Made by a program: the position numbers and the translations under genes
Shown here: in pieces, positions 60,645-64,000 of the stretch
Layout of the letters: the number at the start of each line of letters is the position of its first letter
Numbering within the stretch: position 1 is the first letter of the stretch
The notes under the pieces: model-generated
Databases searched by the model: none
Told to the model about the DNA's origin: nothing
Seen by the model: only the letters and a program-made list of their open reading frames with translations
Assembly (NCBI GenBank): GCA_021737405.1
Contig: JAIPEG010000001.1
Location: forward strand, 248,001 to 312,000
DNA: 64,000 nucleotides
Direction: 5' to 3'
Source of the DNA: Bacteriovoracaceae bacterium
GTDB taxonomy: Bacteria > Bdellovibrionota > Bacteriovoracia > Bacteriovoracales > Bacteriovoracaceae

Positions 60645-62635
60645 TTAGCTCGTGGATAAAAGTTCATAGGTTGATTAACCTCAACCACGCCTCCTCCGAG
60701 AGGTTCTGGAAAAGGAATTCTTCTAAGCACATTTACGACACAGCCTTTAACTGAAGATGGAAGACTTGAGATACTATCGACCCCGGCCTTAGTGACGTGA
60801 CCAGAAGCTCCGATAATGAAATTAAGTCTAACAATTCCATTGAAGGCACTCTTAGAGCGATCTAAAACCTTTTGGTAACAGAATCTAAACTTAGGGATAT
60901 TTTCTACAAGAATCTGCCTTATTATATCGGGGTCAATACCACCTCGAATAACCGTTTTATAGGGAAGTCCAGCAGTATAAATACTCTTTTTATCACTTAG
61001 TCCTTCTACACCTTTTGAACTATCGAGCTTTCCACTCGTAACACCAGTCAAACTACCAGTATTGTTACTAACCATTGCAGTCGTGAGAGTTGCACCAGTA
61101 TCAGCTTCGTTGATAGAGCTTCCCCTAATCCCACCTGAATAATCGGCTGCCGCCTTGGCAGACTTTGTGCTGCCACCTTTTGAAATCAGATTAGATACTG
61201 TAGATTTGAAATCTGCACTCTTATATGTGTCAACAGCACCTTTTGAGTTAGTTATAGCCGCACTGGCTTTCTTAGGTCTAGACATTCCCGATTTAGCACC
61301 CGTTGTTTTCGCGACTGTTGGAGTAACTTTCGTTGCCTTAACATTCTTAGGCCCCTTGTTTGGCTCCGCCTTTTTAACTTCGCCTACTTTTACAGCATCT
61401 TTACTTCCACTTTTCTGTACCGCATTTTGATCAGTTTTTTGAGTTTGATCTTTTTCGACGACTTTTTCTTTAGGCTTGTCCTTACTCAGCTTTGGACTTT
61501 TTTGTACTACCTTGGGTGCATCCTTCGTCTTATCAATGGCCTTAAATGGGGAGACTGTAGGGCGTCTTTTATAGAGGATAGTTGCTATTCTTTCCGGCGC
61601 TTTTTCTTTTTCAATTTCTTCATCAACTTCAAAAAGTGAAAACGGTATAAGAAAGGAAAAAACCAAGAAGAACATTAATAACAAATATTTTTTGAACTCA
61701 GTATCTCGCCTTAGGACAGGAGCTGGCGCGACTTTTGGAGGAGAATAAGTTTTCCTCACAAATATTTGAATATGTTGATTCGAAAACTGAACAATTTCCT
61801 CATCATATAAAAAGAACGGGGTATTTAAGCTATCTCTTTTTGTGTCTCCAAGACTTTGAACTTCATATCCACTTAAAGGAAGTACTTCTGCCTCACCATT
61901 TTTAATGACGATAAAGGGAACAACATCTCCCTTGCCAAGATATGGATATTCGACTTGGTTCGCCTTAGGGCCATTACCTACGAGTGAATAAGTTCCATCC
62001 TTTCCAGGAATGTAATCTACACTCTGGATACGGTCGTTAAAGACGATTATGATCTCAATCGCATTTCGATTGACTTCATACTTAAATATTGGATAAAGCT
62101 CATCCGCGTCTTCGAAGATATATTCGCTAAATTCAGCCCGTGGATCTTTAGCGAGAGGGTACTTTATACGAGGAACAACATCATCACTATTGGGTATGAC
62201 ACTTGGAGGTGGGGCTTTTGGCAAACTCTTTACCTCCCTAGAATCCTGTTCATGTTGAATAGCAGGAGGAAGAGAAGAGATCATATCAAGTGGTGGTGGT
62301 GGCATATCTGACGAGCGGTAATCACTTATACTTACCTTATTATCACCTAAGTAAAAGGTGTCATTTACATCTAATTCTGCAACAACGACCCTCTCCCCGT
62401 TAACTTTTGTGCCATTCTTAGAGTTAAGATCGTAGACTTTTACTTTATTCTTTTTAGTGATTTCTACCACCGCATGAATCGTACTTATATCATTAAAAGG
62501 AATGACGACATCGCAGGCAAGACCCCTTCCGACAAGAGACCTCTTTTTTGACAAAGGGAAAACCACCCTGCTGCCGTTAGGGCTTTCCGAAGAAATTTCA
62601 AAACTGACCAAGTCCTTAGGGATTTCCTTATCCAT
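60641..62635 (-). CDS. FHA-domain protein with AgmX/PglI (TonB-like) C-terminus
   Basis: A 664-residue membrane-spanning protein. Residues 25-105 are an FHA domain (SLVGRGLACDVVI, STIHAVVEI, NSKNGTKVNGERV), a phosphothreonine reader in the cytoplasm. Residues 316-336 (KYLLLMFFLVFSFLIPFSLF) are a single transmembrane helix. Residues 340-480 are Lys/Pro/Thr/Ala-rich and should cross the periplasm. Residues ~565-664 hold the AgmX/PglI-type C-terminal domain with FRFCYQKVL and VKGCVVNVL. In myxobacteria the related GltG/PglI and GltJ/AgmX link a cytoplasmic signal to the envelope. It is the core of a Glt-like complex. Confidence 0.85.
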   Translation of the reverse strand: MDKEIPKDLVSFEISSESPNGSRVVFPLSKKRSLVGRGLACDVVIPFNDISTIHAVVEITKKNKVKVYDLNSKNGTKVNGERVVVAELDVNDTFYLGDNKVSISDYRSSDMPPPPLDMISSLPPAIQHEQDSREVKSLPKAPPPSVIPNSDDVVPRIKYPLAKDPRAEFSEYIFEDADELYPIFKYEVNRNAIEIIIVFNDRIQSVDYIPGKDGTYSLVGNGPKANQVEYPYLGKGDVVPFIVIKNGEAEVLPLSGYEVQSLGDTKRDSLNTPFFLYDEEIVQFSNQHIQIFVRKTYSPPKVAPAPVLRRDTEFKKYLLLMFFLVFSFLIPFSLFEVDEEIEKEKAPERIATILYKRRPTVSPFKAIDKTKDAPKVVQKSPKLSKDKPKEKVVEKDQTQKTDQNAVQKSGSKDAVKVGEVKKAEPNKGPKNVKATKVTPTVAKTTGAKSGMSRPKKASAAITNSKGAVDTYKSADFKSTVSNLISKGGSTKSAKAAADYSGGIRGSSINEADTGATLTTAMVSNNTGSLTGVTSGKLDSSKGVEGLSDKKSIYTAGLPYKTVIRGGIDPDIIRQILVENIPKFRFCYQKVLDRSKSAFNGIVRLNFIIGASGHVTKAGVDSISSLPSSVKGCVVNVLRRIPFPEPLGGGVVEVNQPMNFYPRAK

Positions 62636-62656
62636 TACTGGGATCCTTTTTAATAC

Positions 62657-62917
62657 CTATCTAATTCTTTCAATACTTTTTCTAATTTCTGCGTTAAAGT
62701 TTTTTCTATAAGGTAATTTATTTTTAAACTTTCTTTGATATCGAGGATTAATTGAAAGGTCGCCAGGGCTACCGGTTTCGCCTTCAATCACGAGGTCTTC
62801 AAAATCAAACTTTTGATATTTTTTATACTTATAAATAATACGAGGGACTTCAACATTACCTTTATCTTGGGCAAATATTAGGGTGCTAAAGCTTAGCCAT
62901 AAAATTAGATATCTCAT
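62657..62917 (-). CDS. Small exported protein of the Glt-like operon
   Basis: An 86-residue protein with a signal peptide (YLILWLSFSTLIFAQ) and a basic mature part (RYQRKFKNKLPYRKNFNAE), rich in Lys, Arg and Tyr. No family is recognised. It overlaps the upstream TPR lipoprotein gene by four bases (ATGA), and the FHA gene follows 21 bases later. Its small size and high charge suggest a structural or adaptor role. Confidence 0.6.
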   Translation of the reverse strand: MRYLILWLSFSTLIFAQDKGNVEVPRIIYKYKKYQKFDFEDLVIEGETGSPGDLSINPRYQRKFKNKLPYRKNFNAEIRKSIERIR

Positions 62918-63813
62918 TTTATTAAACTCCTAATCTTACCAACATAGGCCAACAACGATTGATCCTTAGTCGGCCTTAGATCATCTAACAGGTCCTTAGC
63001 TTTTTCTTTATTACCATTTAAAAAAAGACTATAGGCTAGATTGCAACCCACTTCCGGCCTTAAATAGTAATCACTACTCATGCGATCAAAGATACTAATT
63101 GCCTTGCCATAATTACCGACCGCCATTTCTAAAAAGGCTAAACCGTGAAGAGCATCTTGATCTTTTGAATTAAGTCGAATCATTGATTCAAAGAGTTGCT
63201 TGCCTTCATCAATGAATCCATACATCGCATAAATCTGTGCAAGATTAAAAATGGGGGTAAGGCTAAAAGAAGATACATTTTTAGCTTCCTCATAAGACTT
63301 TAAGGCTTTTTGATAAAATCCCGCTTTTTCAAAGATCACACCAATATTATTGATCGGTGGAGAATAGTCCTTTTTAAGATCTCTAGATTTATTATAAAAA
63401 AGCAAGGCCTTTCTTTCATCGCCTCTCATCATGAAGCAATTCCCAACTTGATTCCAATAAATAGGATTCTTACGGTATTCTTTTAGGAGCTCATCAAAGA
63501 TTGAATCGGCCAAAGAAAAATTACCTCGATAACAGGCCAAGATTGCTTTATCAATTGAACGTGAAACATCGTTTGGTTCTTCAAGTTCCTCTTGTGGGAT
63601 TTTTGAAAGGGACTCTTCTTTTAAAACATCGTTATAACTTGCAACTTTCTCATCAATAAAATCATCTAAAACTTGATACTCGCGAGGAGCAGGCCAATTA
63701 AAACTGTCATTTGTGATATTTTCCAATTCATCCTGACTAGCTTCTTTTTTAACCGTTTGCTTTGAAGCACAACCAGTTAAGAGGATCAATATAACCAAAA
63801 GAGACTTTTTCAT
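62914..63813 (-). CDS. TPR-repeat lipoprotein (GltE/AglT-like)
   Basis: A 299-residue protein. LLVILILLTGC is a lipoprotein signal with Cys15 as the lipidated residue. From about residue 90 on there are at least five TPR-type helix pairs: GNFSLADSIFDELLKEYRKN, GDERKALLFYNKSRDLKKDY, GFYQKALKSYEEAKNV, GFIDEGKQLFESMIRLNSKD and GNYGKAISIFDRMSSDY. TPR lipoproteins such as GltE/AglT form part of the periplasmic side of gliding complexes. Its start overlaps the upstream partial gene by four bases (ATGA), so they are co-translated. Confidence 0.82.
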   Translation of the reverse strand: MKKSLLVILILLTGCASKQTVKKEASQDELENITNDSFNWPAPREYQVLDDFIDEKVASYNDVLKEESLSKIPQEELEEPNDVSRSIDKAILACYRGNFSLADSIFDELLKEYRKNPIYWNQVGNCFMMRGDERKALLFYNKSRDLKKDYSPPINNIGVIFEKAGFYQKALKSYEEAKNVSSFSLTPIFNLAQIYAMYGFIDEGKQLFESMIRLNSKDQDALHGLAFLEMAVGNYGKAISIFDRMSSDYYLRPEVGCNLAYSLFLNGNKEKAKDLLDDLRPTKDQSLLAYVGKIRSLIK

Positions 63814-64000
63814 TTCTTACCTCCTCTATCCATGAGAACTCCATTCTTAACGGGGAAGAATTGAGGAACGACAGGAAGATTATTTTTACTCAGAAAATAA
63901 AAGTTACTTAAAGATAAAATCTTAGAACTATTGATCTGCTTAATGGCTTCAGATTCAAACTCTTCGGCTTTTCTCATGATAGGAAGTGCTATGTCTTTCA
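63810..64000 (-). CDS. C-terminal fragment of a gene cut by the window edge
   Basis: On the minus strand the frame is open from the window edge to a TGA stop at 63812-63810, giving the last 62 residues of a protein. The visible part (RKAEEFESEAIKQINSSKIL then FLSKNNLPVVPQFFPVKNG) has no recognisable domain. Its stop overlaps the ATG of the TPR lipoprotein (ATGA), so it belongs to the same operon. AGAGGAGG inside its end is the lipoprotein's ribosome site. Confidence 0.7.
   Translation of the reverse strand, partial: KDIALPIMRKAEEFESEAIKQINSSKILSLSNFYFLSKNNLPVVPQFFPVKNGVLMDRGGKK

Noticed and set aside
61155-61639. Two open frames opposite the FHA/AgmX-tail gene
   Set aside because: They are the complement of its Lys/Ala/Pro-rich linker, which lacks stops by composition; no start signals.

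Overview
The window looks like a chromosomal segment of a predatory or predator-related bacterium of the Bdellovibrionota, most like the Bacteriovorax/Halobacteriovorax group. This is inferred from gene content and style, not from a database search: an Agl/Glt-type gliding-motor cluster (TolQ/TolR homologues, an FHA protein with an AgmX/PglI tail, a TPR lipoprotein), AT-rich coding sequence, many secreted proteins of unknown function, and a full set of uptake systems. No rRNA, tRNA, CRISPR array, insertion sequence or integrase was seen.

Layout. 1-4443: metF (5' end missing) and B12-dependent metH. 4445-11851: single genes for a GT22-like membrane glycosyltransferase, an FkbM methyltransferase, an LhgO-type oxidase, two small putative regulators, an exo/endonuclease/phosphatase-fold enzyme, phosphatidylserine decarboxylase and an HtrA-type protease. 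11848-16312: a cobalamin riboswitch followed by a btuB-btuF-btuD-btuC-like uptake operon. 16313-20023: a Yej/Opp-type peptide importer without its ATPase. 20134-23136: small proteins of unknown function and a matrixin-type metalloprotease. 23454-27022: a TIGR04282-like transferase, lepB and groES-groEL. 27252-28988: a CLC chloride transporter.

28993-52655 is the most unusual part: about 24 kb of tightly packed genes encoding nine radical SAM proteins (three of them paralogous cobalamin-binding-type enzymes), a 2OG-Fe(II) oxygenase, two JmjC/cupin_8-like proteins, a methyltransferase fused to a LIC12192-like domain, two DegT-type aminotransferases, a thiamine-diphosphate E1 alpha/beta pair, GT9 and GT2 glycosyltransferases, a polytopic membrane protein and an SGNH-like protein. 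The LIC12192-like domain and its oxygenase neighbour resemble the 'sporadic carbohydrate cluster' families, so I infer a pathway for an elaborately modified surface glycan or glycolipid. The product cannot be told from sequence.

52659-57638 returns to housekeeping: polA, an RDD membrane protein, trxA and gmhA. 57774-64000 holds the motor and envelope machinery: a TolQ/TolR/TolR operon converging on an operon with a TPR lipoprotein, a small exported protein and the FHA/AgmX-tail protein.

Cobalamin links several regions: B12 uptake under a riboswitch, a B12-dependent methionine synthase, and three B12-type radical SAM enzymes. Two genes, the btuC-like permease and one of the B12 radical SAM enzymes, have no ATG, GTG or TTG at their expected start and may use ATA and CTG.
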